A DNA stretch of 64,000 bases from Nitzschia putrida (GCA_016586335.1 BLYE01000036.1:1-64000), one strand, 5' to 3'. Shown: positions 39,900-50,662, counted from the first letter of the stretch. Program-made: numbers and translations. Notes: generated from the letters alone by a model not told the origin.

Positions 39900-42800
39900 A
39901 TGGAAGTAGCAAATCGACACAACCCTTCCACAGATGAATTGGCGGAAGAGGCCAAAATCGAACAATTGCTAAGTGAGAAATTGATGGACGGATTTGTGCT
40001 CCTAGAATCTTCTTGTCCTATCTGTTCTACTCCACTCGTCAAGAACTACAACGACGATGAAGATGAGGTGGAAGAGGATGACGATGATGAGATAGAGCCA
40101 GTTGTAGTCCAGTGTGAATCCGACACTCCCATTGTTGGAGTACCTTTCTGCGTTGCCTGTCTAGCCCACATTGCCACACATTCTCGCGAGAATGAACTGT
40201 TGGAACAAGAGCAAGCCAAGGCCAAGGGTCCAGAGCGCATTGTTATTGATGTCACAGATATTCCAGACCCCGTTGACGAAAGAGATTCAAAGACCTCTGC
40301 AGATTTGTATACGGAAGAAAAGAAGGAAGAAAGGGCCTTTGATCCAACAACGGAGGACTACAGTGTTCGGTACGTATTGTACTCGTTGCCACATGAGGGG
40401 TTTCCTTTGTTCCTCCTTGCATTCCTACAACAACTTACTCACTTTTTGTTGTTTTTACAGTCGTCAAATTGCTACCAAAGTTTTGGGAGCCAAAATGTTG
40501 CAGGGATATTCTTTGACAGAACAGCAATGTCCCAAGTGCAGCATGCCCATGATGGAGCACAAGGGTGCCATTGACTGTGTCGTCTGCCCCGTCTTGTTGA
40601 AAAAGGCCAAGAAAAAGCTCAAGGCTCAGCAAAAGGTGGAGGAAGAATCCATTCGTCTTCAAGACCAAATCAAGGCTGCCAGAGCAAAGAAGGAAGCCGA
40701 AGAAGCCAAGGCAGAGCAGGAAAAGAGAGAAGAAATTATCCGAGCGGAACGTAAAAAGGTTGCACAACAGGCCCGTGAACGTGAGCTCGCACTAAAGAAG
40801 GAGCAAGATGAAGAAGTTGCTCGTCGAATGGCCTTGGTGGAACAAGAGACGAACCGCATCGCCATGATGGAAGAGGAGCAGGCGCGAATGCAAGCAAACG
40901 CCAAAGAAATGAACGAAAAGCTAGAACGTGAACAGGCCGAGCAAGCAGAGATTCAAGCTCGAAAGGCAGCCGAAGAGAATGAGAAAATGGAGCAGCTTCG
41001 CAAAGCTAGTCTTGAGAAGATTGACAAGGACTATGCTTTGGCTACACAACGCCGACAACAGGAGGAAATCTTGTTGGCTGACGAGACTCGTCGATTGGAA
41101 GAATTGGAAAACCGTCGCAAGCTTGGTTTGACCACCGCCTTTGAGAACTTGAACCGTGATGTCCTTGTTGCAGAGCATCGAAGACGTCTCCAGGCAAAGG
41201 CCAAGTTGGATGCCGAAATCTTGAGACTTGAGCAAGACCGCGTACAAGAATCGTTGGAGTCTCGCAAGGTTGCCGATGAGAAGCGCTCGGCAGCCGAATC
41301 TCTTATGATTGCCACTTTGGAGGAAGAAGCTAGGGCCAAGGCTGAAGCTGCTGAAGAAGCAATTAGAAAGGCTAAAGAAGCCCTTGAGCATGTTCACTCC
41401 GCCCGCAAGGATGTCATCGCTCAAACGATTGCTTTGGCTGAACAAGAGGCCATTGCCGAGGCTGAACTTCACATCAAGCTTGAACGTGAGGACTACAAGG
41501 CTCCTGTCATTCTTCCTACTGCCTCGGATATTAAGCGTGAGAACTGGGAAACCCTCCGTGCCGAGGGGCGTTCCGTGATGACGCGACGTGTCATGACCGG
41601 ATGGGTACTACTTCCTGAGTTTTGTCAGGGAGCCGAGTGCCACAGAACACCATTGATTACCAAGAGTGGTATCAAGGAATGTGTTGTATGTGGAGGCTGT
41701 GGAAGTGGAACAGATGGTGTCTACGCCGAGAAGGAGGATGACGATGTCGTTCCAACAGATGGAGAACTCGAAGAAATGCGTGCTGTGGGAGTTCTCCCGG
41801 ATGATATGGGAGGATACGAGATTGGCCCCAACGCTACCGGTGCTCTTTCCCCTACTGCAAACCTCACTGTCCAACAAATTCAAGAGGACTTTGAAACAAA
41901 GAGGGACATGGTCAGCAAAGAAATCGGCAAGAGGATGATTGAAGGGTGGACCTTGTTGGATGCTTCTTGCCCTCGCTGTGTGATGCCATTGATGATGGAC
42001 CCAGAAGGAACCACTGACATTTGCGTACTCTGTGGATTGATTAGCAACTTGCAGAATCAGGGTTCGGACGTCAAGAATGACGATGTTCCAGATGAAATCG
42101 ACGACAACATGTTGACTGCTCTACGAGCTTTTGCGATTGAGTCCGGCGCGGATCATGAGACACAGCCTGCACCATTTGATGCTGAAACAGTTGATTCCAC
42201 CATTCCTACCATTGACGAAGCTACGCTTGCTACCACCGTCGTGGGTGCCTCGAAGGACCAGTCTTTGACTGATACCATCCGACAGAGTTTGAATCGTCCA
42301 AACCCAGTAACTCCACGAGGAGACCCTCCTGCTTGCAGTACCAAGAACGAAAAGACAGAACCAAAAAAGCGGGCCCAAGACCCTTCGTCCGGTCCATCCG
42401 AGAGCTTTGATCTGGCCAAAGACGAAAATGTTCAACAAGTCATCAAAGCTGCCGGTGAGGAAATCCGCCATTTGGGACGGTCCCCTGAAATGTTCACTTT
42501 CGAAAATGAAGCCGTTCTTGCTCCTTCTGCGGAGGAGAGCACCTACTCCAAAAAGTCTAGACCGACTCCAGAGACAATGTCCCGAGACCGCAAGTCTTCA
42601 TCACGTGGACGTGGTACTATCTCTGGAGGAGCTAACCTTCCTCCTCGACCTGATTCTGCCGGTCAACGTGCCAAAGGAAGTGTAATTGTCGAGGGTGGTC
42701 CAGCTGACATTGGTCGTGTTCCTTCTTCTGACAGTCAAACAGTGGGCGATGCAAGCCGTGCCGAATCTGTGGCCACCGAGGCATTGGATTCAATTTTGGA

Positions 42801-42936
42801 CCGCATCGAACGGGCCAAAGCTAAGTTGTTGAGGGATGATATCAGTGTACAAGAGCAAGTGGACACGGCAAATCTTATTGAAAAATTGGCTCAAGCCGCC
42901 GTTGCCGTCAAGGCATTGGAAAAGCTCGACTACTAA
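39900..42936 (+). CDS. Four-fold ZNRD2/SSSCA1-type zinc-ribbon coiled-coil protein
   Basis: Exons 39900-40369 and 40461-42936; the 91-nt intron starts GTACGT. The product is 981 residues. Four copies of the ZNRD2 (Sjogren autoantigen 1) zinc-ribbon pattern 'GWxLLxxxCPxCxxPLM...CVxC' are visible. They are GFVLLESSCPICSTPLV with VPFCVAC (Cys 39, 42, 84, 87; interrupted by an acidic insert), GYSLTEQQCPKCSMPMM with DCVVC (180, 183, 196, 199), GWVLLPEFCQGAECHRTPLI with ECVVCGGC (near 545), and GWTLLDASCPRCVMPLMM with ICVLC (near 660). Between the second and third lies a ~300-residue charged coiled coil (KKEAEEAKAEQEKREEI...). The C-terminal third is S/P/T-rich with a final helical segment. Single-domain homologues are small; this array is unusual. 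Probable scaffold, function unknown. Confidence 0.85.
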
Positions 42937-43739
42937 GAATGGGAACAAGCATGATACACTACTGGAGATCCTATACCCGCTCCTTCAGCGTGGAATGAAA
43001 GCGACAGTTTCCCTCTGTACATTGATATTGATGATTGGGTTCCTGTTTGTCTGCGAGAAACGCAGGATCCTTGGAGACTATTATTTCTGTAGCATTTGTA
43101 AGAGTACACGGTGCGATTTATTCATGTCGGTGTCGTATTTCTCTAGGAGTATGCTATGTTGTGTGTGGAAGAAGCCTCCCCCCATGATAATTCGTCGATG
43201 AATGAGAACGCTGGTTCACCGCAATGCATGGCGTATTTCAAGTGAAGAACTTTCACCTTGAAAGCGAGCTGGTTGGTAGCTTGCTGTTGCAGCAACAAGG
43301 TCTTCAGTCTTCAGTACCTGATACCACCACCAGAACCAATAATATCGAAGATATGGGCGATGGCAAAATAGGCGTACCACCACCAGCCAAATAACCATTT
43401 TCCAACAATGTGTGTAGGTTATCAAGCACTCCTGAATCATCAGCTACGTATATCTTTTTGATACCCTATCAAACAATTTTCAAGTTCCCAACGAGGAGCC
43501 GCAAATAACAGAAACCATGATATAGATCAGACTACCGAGAACGCCGCTCTTTTACAGGATGGCGAATATTATGGGATATAGAATTCAGGTATAAACATCC
43601 TTCACTAATTGCAAGCCAGCAAAGCTGCCGGAAGTTTCTTGTAAGATCGATCTTTAACGACCTTGTCTTTCGCAGAATCCACCAAATAATCGTATCACAA
43701 AAAACAGGTTGTTCCTTTGACTGGTTAGAAAGTACTAGT
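42937..43739. other. Intergenic, nothing recognised
   Basis: About 800 bp with short overlapping frames only. The last bases before 43740 (agtactagtATG) are of the TACTAG type. Confidence 0.5.
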
Positions 43740-44705
43740 ATGAAGTTGATCTTGACCCTCTCGTTTGCTCTCTTTCTGTCCTCCAGCACGAAGGAGCATG
43801 GGGTTTTCGGAGCTCCACTTTCAACCAAAGCTCCCAAGTCCACCAAGGCACCATCTTCGGTGCCTTCCATCAGCCCCTCGCTCTCCATGAGCCCTTCGGC
43901 TGCTCCAGCATGCGGCGGCACATGCACGGGCTCTCAAATTTGCATGACAACCTATCAACAAGAGGGAACAATCGGCATTGGTGGAGTCACCTACACTGCT
44001 CCATTACCCGATGGAACCTATAGGATTTGTCCTGAAGGAGCTGGCGATTGCGAAGTGCCCAACTCTTGGGGCTTGAGTGGAGACACCTTTGCTTGCCGCG
44101 TTCCCGAATCATACTTCTTTGTCAAGGAAAACTGCATCGCCGCGGATATCTTGGGAACCATTTCGTATGCGTGCACGGAAGACGAAAACCCCACTGCTCT
44201 CGGTGTCTACGAGACGTTCACTTGTCCTGGTGATGACCGTTGTTTGACTCCTGCACCTTCTGATTCCCCCAGCATGGGTCCTACCCCCAAGTCGGCCAAG
44301 GCACCCAAATCTGCTACCTTGAATCCAACCAGTGTACCAACCGCTTACGTTGATTCTTGCCGAAACGGATGCATTGCTCCAGAAATTTGCACCAAAACCT
44401 ACCAACAAGAAGGAGTGATCATGTTGGAAGGTACACCTGGACCACAAACTCCTCCTTTGGGTACAGGAAACTATCGCTACTGTCCATCTGGTAGCGGCGA
44501 TTGCGAAGTACCAAGTTTCCTCCGTGTGACAGGAGGAAGCCAATCTTGCCGTGCTCCAGGTTCATTCCCAAATGTGTTGGTTGATTGTGCTGATGCGGAT
44601 GCAGTCGGGCCCGAGACCTACGCCTGCCTTGATGGGGTGAATCCATTGGCTGGTGGTACTGCGGAATATTTCTCTTGTCCCTCCACCGACAGTCGTTGTG
44701 CTTAA
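43740..44705 (+). CDS. Secreted protein with two 10-cysteine modules and KxxK linkers (copy 1)
   Basis: Single-exon, 321 residues. Signal peptide MKLILTLSFALFLSSS is followed by a Lys/Pro/Ser linker with STKAPKSTKAPS and PSISPSLSMSPS. Then come two ~105-residue modules, each with ten cysteines in the same order. Module 1 opens CGGTCTGSQICMTTYQQEG and includes GTYRICPEGAGDCEVP, CIAAD, YAC and FTCPGDDRC. Module 2 opens CRNGCIAPEICTKTYQQEG and includes NYRYCPSGSGDCEVP and FSCPSTDSRC. The inter-module linker PTPKSAKAPKSATLNPTS again carries KxxK tetrapeptides. No membrane anchor is seen. The module is unknown to me. KxxK motifs in secreted diatom proteins recall silaffins, so a cell-wall role is plausible inference. 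Tandem paralogue at 45605. Confidence 0.8.
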   Translation: MKLILTLSFALFLSSSTKEHGVFGAPLSTKAPKSTKAPSSVPSISPSLSMSPSAAPACGGTCTGSQICMTTYQQEGTIGIGGVTYTAPLPDGTYRICPEGAGDCEVPNSWGLSGDTFACRVPESYFFVKENCIAADILGTISYACTEDENPTALGVYETFTCPGDDRCLTPAPSDSPSMGPTPKSAKAPKSATLNPTSVPTAYVDSCRNGCIAPEICTKTYQQEGVIMLEGTPGPQTPPLGTGNYRYCPSGSGDCEVPSFLRVTGGSQSCRAPGSFPNVLVDCADADAVGPETYACLDGVNPLAGGTAEYFSCPSTDSRCA

Positions 44706-45604
44706 GATCCAGCTACTTGGTTGTTCGTTTTCATACTACTACTTCCCGTTATAATCATAATATGCCATACTCTAGCTATCAGGTATCATTTGAGGATGTT
44801 TTCAGGTAGAACGATTAGGACAAGTCGAATACCGGTTCCTTGAAAGATGTCGCGAAACAAGGGCTCGGTCGTGGGTCGTGGTGTAAGCACTGGTAGCTAT
44901 CCTCTATTGTCGTGTCCATCCTTACAAAGGCAACCGACATGTACAGCAGAAGTAGTGTGTATAACATTTTCCTGCACATGGTGTGAACCATAATGTCAAC
45001 GAAAAGGTTGGGTGTAGCAAATTATTACAGTGCAAAATCCCAAATCTGGCCCAAACGGATCTTCGGTCAGTACTCGGCAGTAGTAGTACTAGTAGGGTAC
45101 TGTACTAGTAGTAGGTACTATAAGTAGTAACTATCAAAGGTCCTGGTTGCACCAAAACTGCACAGGAGGACGACGAAGACACTGGATTCGGAGATCTCAC
45201 CTTTTGTTGGGGGGCTCCCTCCTGCTCGCTGCCGCCGCCAATTAGTACTAGTAGTCGCTTGTTATTGGTTTCGATTTCGCCACTACTTAAGAGTCCTTGA
45301 AAGATACTCTAGCTACATAATATGTGCATAGGTTGGACTCGTCAAATTTCGGCGTTGACCCATGCCCTTTTAGAGTTGGTGGTAGAAGTACTAACGTATT
45401 ACCAACGTATAAAAACAATGTAAACGGTGGTTGCTGCTGTTCAACGTTTAAGTATTTTTAATGACTTACTGTTGAAGCGAGGAGGTTCGAATCAGATGAT
45501 ACTGTTTTTGCTTCAGTCCTGGCCGCCGCGCGGACTGCAATCTCATTTGTCGAACGGCGACAACACCATTATCTACTCCTCATTTTGCTGTATCATCTGG
45601 TAAG
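44706..45604. other. Spacer between tandem paralogues
   Basis: About 900 bp with no gene. Dense TACTAG-type sequence lies at 45068-45130 and 45241-45256. A T-loop-like ggttcgaatc at 45485 has no supporting tRNA stems. Confidence 0.5.
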
Positions 45605-46621
45605 ATGAAGCTAGTTTTGTCGCTCTCGTTTGTTCTCTTTCTGTCCTCCACAAAGGAGCATGGGGTTATCGGAGCTCCGCTTTCAACCAAAGCTCCCAAG
45701 TCCACCAAGGCCACCGCGGTCCCATCTTCGGTACCTTCCATGAGTCCCTCCCTTTCGATGAGTCCATCAGCCGGTCCAGCTTGCGGCGGCACGTGCACAG
45801 GCTCAGAAATTTGCATGACAACCTATCAACAAGAAGGATTGATCATTACAAGAGGTGGAACTGCGGTCACAGCTCCGTTGGCGGACGGAACATACAGGAT
45901 CTGCCCCGCTGGAGCTGGAGATTGTGAAGTCCCAAATGGTTATGCATTGAACGGGGACACCTTTGACTGTCGTACTTCTGGTTCATCGTTCATCCAAACC
46001 AGCTGTACTGCTGCTGACTCGTGGTACACCAACACATATGCTTGTGCCGAAGATGGCAATCCGGCCGCGCTCGGTACCTTTGAAACATTCACCTGCCCAG
46101 GCGATGATCGTTGTTTGACCCCTGCTCCTTCGGTCCCGCCTACCATGAGTCCAACCCCCAAGTCACCCAAGGCGCCTACGTTGCCCAAGTCTGCCACTTT
46201 GAACCCTACATCCCTTCCAACGTCTCTTGACTCATGCGGCAACACTTGTGTCGATCCCGAAGTATGCATGTTGACCTATCAACAATCCGGAGTCATTATC
46301 AAGGAAGGTTCTGGTACAGATCTTGCCTCGAGCACTCCTCTGCCAGAAGGAACCTATCGGGAGTGTCCATCAAGCGGTGGGCTTGATTGTGAAGTCCCTT
46401 CCTTGTGGCGAGTTACGGCTCCTAGTTCCGCATGCCGTATTCCTCGATCGGCAACTTCAAGCATTCAAGTGGATTGTACTGCTGCAGACGGTTCAGGTGC
46501 TACGACGTATGCCTGTGAAGATGGAGTCAACCCATTGGCCGGTGGTACGATTGATATTTTTACTTGCCCCAATGCAAGCGATTCTCGTTGTGCTGCTGGT
46601 GTTGATTGCGCTGGTGATTAA
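45605..46621 (+). CDS. Secreted protein with two 10-cysteine modules and KxxK linkers (copy 2)
   Basis: Single-exon, 338 residues, a clear paralogue of the 43740 gene: signal peptide MKLVLSLSFVLFLSSTKEHG, linker with STKAPKSTKATAV and SPSLSMSPSAG, and two modules with the same ten-cysteine order. Module 1 opens CGGTCTGSEICMTTYQQEG and includes CEVPNGYALNGDTFDC. Module 2 opens CGNTCVDPEVCMLTYQQSG and includes YRECPSSGGLDCEVP. The mid-linker (PTPKSPKAPTLPKSATLNP) holds KSPK. It ends ...CAAGVDCAGD, adding one cysteine beyond module 2 compared with copy 1. The first modules of the two genes are more alike than modules within one gene, so the two-module form predates the gene duplication. Likely extracellular or wall-associated. 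Confidence 0.8.
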   Translation: MKLVLSLSFVLFLSSTKEHGVIGAPLSTKAPKSTKATAVPSSVPSMSPSLSMSPSAGPACGGTCTGSEICMTTYQQEGLIITRGGTAVTAPLADGTYRICPAGAGDCEVPNGYALNGDTFDCRTSGSSFIQTSCTAADSWYTNTYACAEDGNPAALGTFETFTCPGDDRCLTPAPSVPPTMSPTPKSPKAPTLPKSATLNPTSLPTSLDSCGNTCVDPEVCMLTYQQSGVIIKEGSGTDLASSTPLPEGTYRECPSSGGLDCEVPSLWRVTAPSSACRIPRSATSSIQVDCTAADGSGATTYACEDGVNPLAGGTIDIFTCPNASDSRCAAGVDCAGD

Positions 46622-46937
46622 AGAAGGCGGACGAGTGGTACAAGGTACAACGCCGGAGGTTGAGCCTTTACGTGTCCTTCTACCAACAGTCGCTGCGCTG
46701 GTGAAGTCATGTTCATCATTGTGTCATTCATTGTCATTCATTCATAGCTGAAATCTGTAGTTGTACTTCAGAAGAAGATATTCTGCTTGCTGCTACGTAG
46801 TACGCTGTTGTTGTGTGACGGTAGAGGGGTGGCCTTCCCACTCAAGGATTCGCACGAGTCAAATGATGTGGCACGAAGTTTTCCCAAAGCAGCTCAGCAG
46901 GCTACCGGTAGAACAGCACACAAAAAAGATCCAGGGC
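46622..46937. other. Intergenic / 5' leader of the glycosylase gene
   Basis: No separate gene. Contains a CTACCGGTAG palindrome at 46902-46911, 26 bp before the chosen glycosylase ATG. In-frame ATGs at 46761 and 46863 are alternative starts. Confidence 0.45.
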
Positions 46938-48005
46938 ATGCATCATCGTCTCTCCTTTCTCAAAAGTGCAAGCGTTGGAATTCTTTGGTCTACAACTTCG
47001 TTTGTCTCACCTCCACTTTTGCAATCAGTGGTTTCTAGACATTTTTCTGGAGGAAAAGGAGGCTCAAAATCAACGCCACCAGCTGCACCGACCATCATGA
47101 CGAGAAGAAAGACTCGTTCTACCACCTCTGTTACTGCAACAGTAGGTGGATCAACCTCTACAAGTGAGAAACCTCACAAGGCCAAGAAGTCCACAGTACA
47201 AAAGAAAAAGGTTAAGGATGTACTAAAGAAGGAGGTCACTCCTCCTCCACGTCAAAAAGGCAAAGGCAAAAACTCGTTCTCGTCGAACAGAAGTAGTGGT
47301 GCTGATGATGCTACGACTGTTCATCCTTGGTATCATTTCTTCACCAAAGGCGATGAAACCTATAACAAGTACATGACCACTGAGTGGGGGGTTGAAAAGG
47401 TATGACAAGAGGTAGTAGCATGTACTAGTATATTGAATGGAAGTATGGTTGTGGTGCTGGCTATTGGTACTAACATTTTTTTTCGCCAGCGTGGATCTGC
47501 AGCGCTCTTTGAAAAGATAAGTTTGGAAGGAGCCCAATCTGGATTGAGCTGGAGAACAATTTTGTTCAAGCGGGATGGTTATCGTCGTCTTTTTCATAAT
47601 TTTGACATTGAGCGTGTCGCTGCCATGACCCAAGATGATGTGGACCGCCTCGTTTTGGATCCTTCGATTGTGCGACATCGTGGTAAAATTGAGTCTGTCA
47701 TCCACAATGCAAAATGCATCCAAGAACATATTCCTGATTTGGATGAGTTTGTTTGGAGTTTTGTTCAAGACAAACCCATTTTGAATCACTATCATACCTT
47801 GGCGGAAGTCCCTACGCAAACACCCATTAGCCAAGCCCTGAGCAAGAGTTTCAAAGAGAAGGGAATGAAATTTGTTGGCCCAACTACCATGTACGCATTC
47901 ATGCAAAGTGTAGGCATGGTCGTGGATCATATGGTTGGAACTCCCGAATATGAGGCAGCATTGAAGCGATTGAAAGAACGACCGGGAGGCTATCAAGAAG
48001 AATAG
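46938..48005 (+). CDS. DNA-3-methyladenine glycosylase I (TAG), organelle-type leader
   Basis: Exons 46938-47399 and 47490-48005, phase 0; the 90-nt intron starts GTATGA and ends CGCCAG. The product is 325 residues from MHHRLSFLKSASVG, chosen because a basic/hydroxylated leader with RHFSGG follows; ATGs upstream in frame are possible. A ~100-residue basic disordered region (KPHKAKKSTVQKKKVKDVLK) precedes the TAG domain: TTEWGVEK, RGSAALFEKISLEGAQSGLS, WRTILFKRDGYRRLFHNFDI, VLDPSIVRHRGKIESVIHNA, and TMYAFMQSVGMVVDHMVG. TAG removes 3-methyladenine from DNA in base excision repair. The leader suggests mitochondrial or plastid import, while the lysine-rich stretch could alternatively be nuclear. 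Confidence 0.9.
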
Positions 48006-48257
48006 GTACAGAAACAGTAGTGGTTGGAGCTTGTTACAAAAGCTGTAGCATCGCTCCTTCTCGTCGCTTGCCTATTCCTAGTATCTGGACCGATAGGATG
48101 CAGGTAGTAGAGCTAACTTAGTACTTAGTAGTTTGGAATTTGGAACACCGGGACTGGATCTTGTCTTAGCGTGTCTCGCGACTCGCGACTCGCACACCAC
48201 CTTTTTGGTCAAATAACAAATCTTTGCGATCCATAATAAAGAAAGAGAAGCAACAAC

Positions 48258-49484
48258 ATGCGTATTGGAAGCAACTCCTTGCGAAAGTTTTCCAATGGAT
48301 CGATATCGGTTCGAACCGGATTCTTATTGCTGTTGATTGGAGTTGGGATTGGGTGGCAAATGACCAGGTATCAGGAACCTCTGTTGGCTTTGGGGGATTT
48401 GTCTACCATGTTGGATGCTGCGGGGGTGACTGACAACGACAACAAGGGGAACAAGAACCATCCAAACGAGCTTGGCACTGATGATGTTGCTATGTCCACA
48501 TCAAATGCTGCTCACAAGAACATTCCCCCAAAAGAATGCGTTGCTGTTTTCTCAGATGCAGAGTCTCTAAATGATCCCAACATCGGGACACCTTTGAATC
48601 TGACATCTCGGTTCACCACCACGGAACCGCAATTTTGGATTTCCCTATATATTCAGAAGTTTGACCCCATGCGTTGGACTTCCATCATGAACAAAGGATT
48701 CTACTACGAAAATCATATTACCAATAGTTTCGTTGAAATTCTCTCGGAACAGAAACCCTCAGCCACCGATTCGAGCAAACTCCCCCCTCTAGTGCTGGAT
48801 GTTGGTATGAATATTGGTTGGTATACTCTCGTTTCGCGGTCGCTAGGGTATCACGTTGCCTCCTTTGACGCCAATCCTCTCATGTTTATCCGAGTATGCG
48901 AATCCTTGAAACTGAATGGCTGGGACTACGATGGGTCTGTTTCCCTCTTTCCCTATGGACTTGGGAGTGAGGAATCGATGTTGACTTTTACTGTCGACAG
49001 CAACCCTGGAGCTTCGTCATTTGTTGACAACCGTGCATCAGGGAAGAAGGTTCCAGTCCGTGTCGTGGCCTTGGACGAAGTTGCGACGCAACAAGGTTGG
49101 ATGGAGCGTGATATTCCCATTTTGAAAATGGATGTGGAAGGTTTTGAGCTATTTGTCGTGAAAGGGGGCAAAAAGCTTATCTACGAGGGCAACATTCGGA
49201 ATATCCTTATGGAAACATCAGATCATACCAACCTTCCGGGTACTTTAGCTATGCTGGATCTCATCTATGGGGCAGGCTTTCGAGTTCATCAGATTGGATC
49301 AAATACAAATGGTAGACCTTTCAAAGTTGACTCAATACCTGTCCTCAATGGATTCCTACAAAACCGGACTCGTGTGGAGGTACCAACCGACGAGGCTGAA
49401 CCCCCAGTTCTCGATGAGAAGATTGATTTCTTGCAAAAGTACACTGTAAACCTTTGGTGGAAACGAGGAGGAGAGTCATCGTAA
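48258..49484 (+). CDS. FkbM-family methyltransferase, type II membrane protein
   Basis: Single-exon, 408 residues. A signal-anchor helix at about 20-35 (TGFLLLLIGVGIGW) follows a short basic N-terminus, so the enzyme domain should face the Golgi/ER lumen. The SAM-binding core reads PPLVLDVGMNIGWYTLVSRS (motif I), then HVASFDANPLM (acidic loop). FkbM-type features follow: VPVRVVALDEVATQQGW, IPILKMDVEGFELFVVKGGK and NIRNILMETS. FkbM enzymes O-methylate sugars or polyketides. With this topology a glycan substrate is likely, but no substrate can be named. A CAAC leader precedes the ATG. Confidence 0.88.
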   Translation: MRIGSNSLRKFSNGSISVRTGFLLLLIGVGIGWQMTRYQEPLLALGDLSTMLDAAGVTDNDNKGNKNHPNELGTDDVAMSTSNAAHKNIPPKECVAVFSDAESLNDPNIGTPLNLTSRFTTTEPQFWISLYIQKFDPMRWTSIMNKGFYYENHITNSFVEILSEQKPSATDSSKLPPLVLDVGMNIGWYTLVSRSLGYHVASFDANPLMFIRVCESLKLNGWDYDGSVSLFPYGLGSEESMLTFTVDSNPGASSFVDNRASGKKVPVRVVALDEVATQQGWMERDIPILKMDVEGFELFVVKGGKKLIYEGNIRNILMETSDHTNLPGTLAMLDLIYGAGFRVHQIGSNTNGRPFKVDSIPVLNGFLQNRTRVEVPTDEAEPPVLDEKIDFLQKYTVNLWWKRGGESS

Positions 49485-49792
49485 GGTGTTTCTGTACCAC
49501 CTCTATTGTATTGTTTGATGTCATGATGATTCAGAGCCAGCAGCGGGGTTGGAGCAAATCGTCGGAAATGCGTTGTCCCACACATTCCTCCGTTCCAGAA
49601 TCAAAATTATTGAATGAATGACCGTCTGTTGCTTTCCAATAAGTATACTACTAGTGTGTCAAAAACTGTACAGCTTGAAGCGTTCCCCGATCGGAAACAG
49701 GTGGGCTCGGTAGGAAGCCTTAAGGTGTGATCATCCAGATGGGAATTTTGGAGGTACAGTGCGGGAAGCTGCACTTCAACGACAAAGTCTGC
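49485..49792. other. Convergent spacer
   Basis: About 300 bp between convergent methyltransferase genes. Nothing recognised. Confidence 0.5.
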
Positions 49793-50662
49793 CTACTCCT
49801 CCTTTCTGCCACCTCGAAACACATGCCAAATTTCAATATCATCAACAGCATACACAGGATCCATATCACTTAGAGGAACAGATTCCACAACTAAACCACG
49901 CTCGTGTGCTAATCGTTGAAACTCATCTCGTGGGTCATAATCTGGATACCATCGGTGCTCGTAGGACAGGATTGCTCGGCTGTTGGGTTTGGTCAAAAGT
50001 TCATCAATGGCTTGCACCAATGGAGCAATGGGATAAAGTTTCGGCAATACACAATCAGCAACAATGACCACATCACAATTGGAATCGGGAAGGGGCAACG
50101 TGCCCCACCAGTAGAATTGGGCTTGAATGGGGCAGGTGTGGTAAAACCATGTGGTGGTAGCTGTGCTGCCATCCGCAGATTCTTTGGTTTCTTCCGCCAT
50201 TGCGGCGATATTATCACGCGCCAACTGAACTACCGAATCCTCACCATCAGTACAAATGACGTGAGAAGCGCCCAATATGGCAGCTGCCAGACTGGTGATC
50301 CCAGTTCCAGATCCTAAATCCACGATGCGTTGTCCTTCCATCCATTTTGGGTGCCTCTCAAAATACTTGATCAGCACAACAGCAGCTGGCCAAACTGTTG
50401 CACCTGTCCCATACGTTCCTTCCACTTCGCCACGCTGATGTTGACGCACTGTGATGGTTTGGTCCAACACTTGGAGAGGATATTGATCAGATTGAGAATG
50501 ACGGTTTCTCCATCCCAATGAGCGGCTGAGTTGTTGCAAGTTTGCACTCTGACGGGATGACGCCTTCTTCGTATCTAGAGCATCGAAAAATGCCTTGGCG
50601 GTTGGATGGGAAATCTTGGGCAGTTCTTGTGTTACCTCGCTATCAATAGGGGTCGTCGTCAT
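49793..50662 (-). CDS. Family-16 (METTL21-like) protein methyltransferase
   Basis: Single-exon, 289 residues on the minus strand. The family's order of motifs is visible: GTGATVWPAAVVLIKYFERH (the W-x-A/S-A-x-x-L element), then RIVDLGSGTGITSLAAAILG (SAM motif I), HVICTDGEDSVVQLARDNIA (motif II), WWGTLPLPDSNCDVVIVADC (where DxxxAxD replaces the usual D-x-I-x-A-S-D) and AILSYEHRW in place of the typical 'R'. The C-terminus is FEVWxVF-like (DDIEIWHVFRGG). Members methylate lysines of chaperones, elongation factors or other proteins. The specific target is not inferable. No targeting peptide. Confidence 0.85.
   Translation of the reverse strand: MTTTPIDSEVTQELPKISHPTAKAFFDALDTKKASSRQSANLQQLSRSLGWRNRHSQSDQYPLQVLDQTITVRQHQRGEVEGTYGTGATVWPAAVVLIKYFERHPKWMEGQRIVDLGSGTGITSLAAAILGASHVICTDGEDSVVQLARDNIAAMAEETKESADGSTATTTWFYHTCPIQAQFYWWGTLPLPDSNCDVVIVADCVLPKLYPIAPLVQAIDELLTKPNSRAILSYEHRWYPDYDPRDEFQRLAHERGLVVESVPLSDMDPVYAVDDIEIWHVFRGGRKEE

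Noticed and set aside
45476..45500. tRNA T-loop-like ggttcgaatc
   Set aside because: No complementary T-stem, acceptor stem or anticodon arm can be drawn around it.
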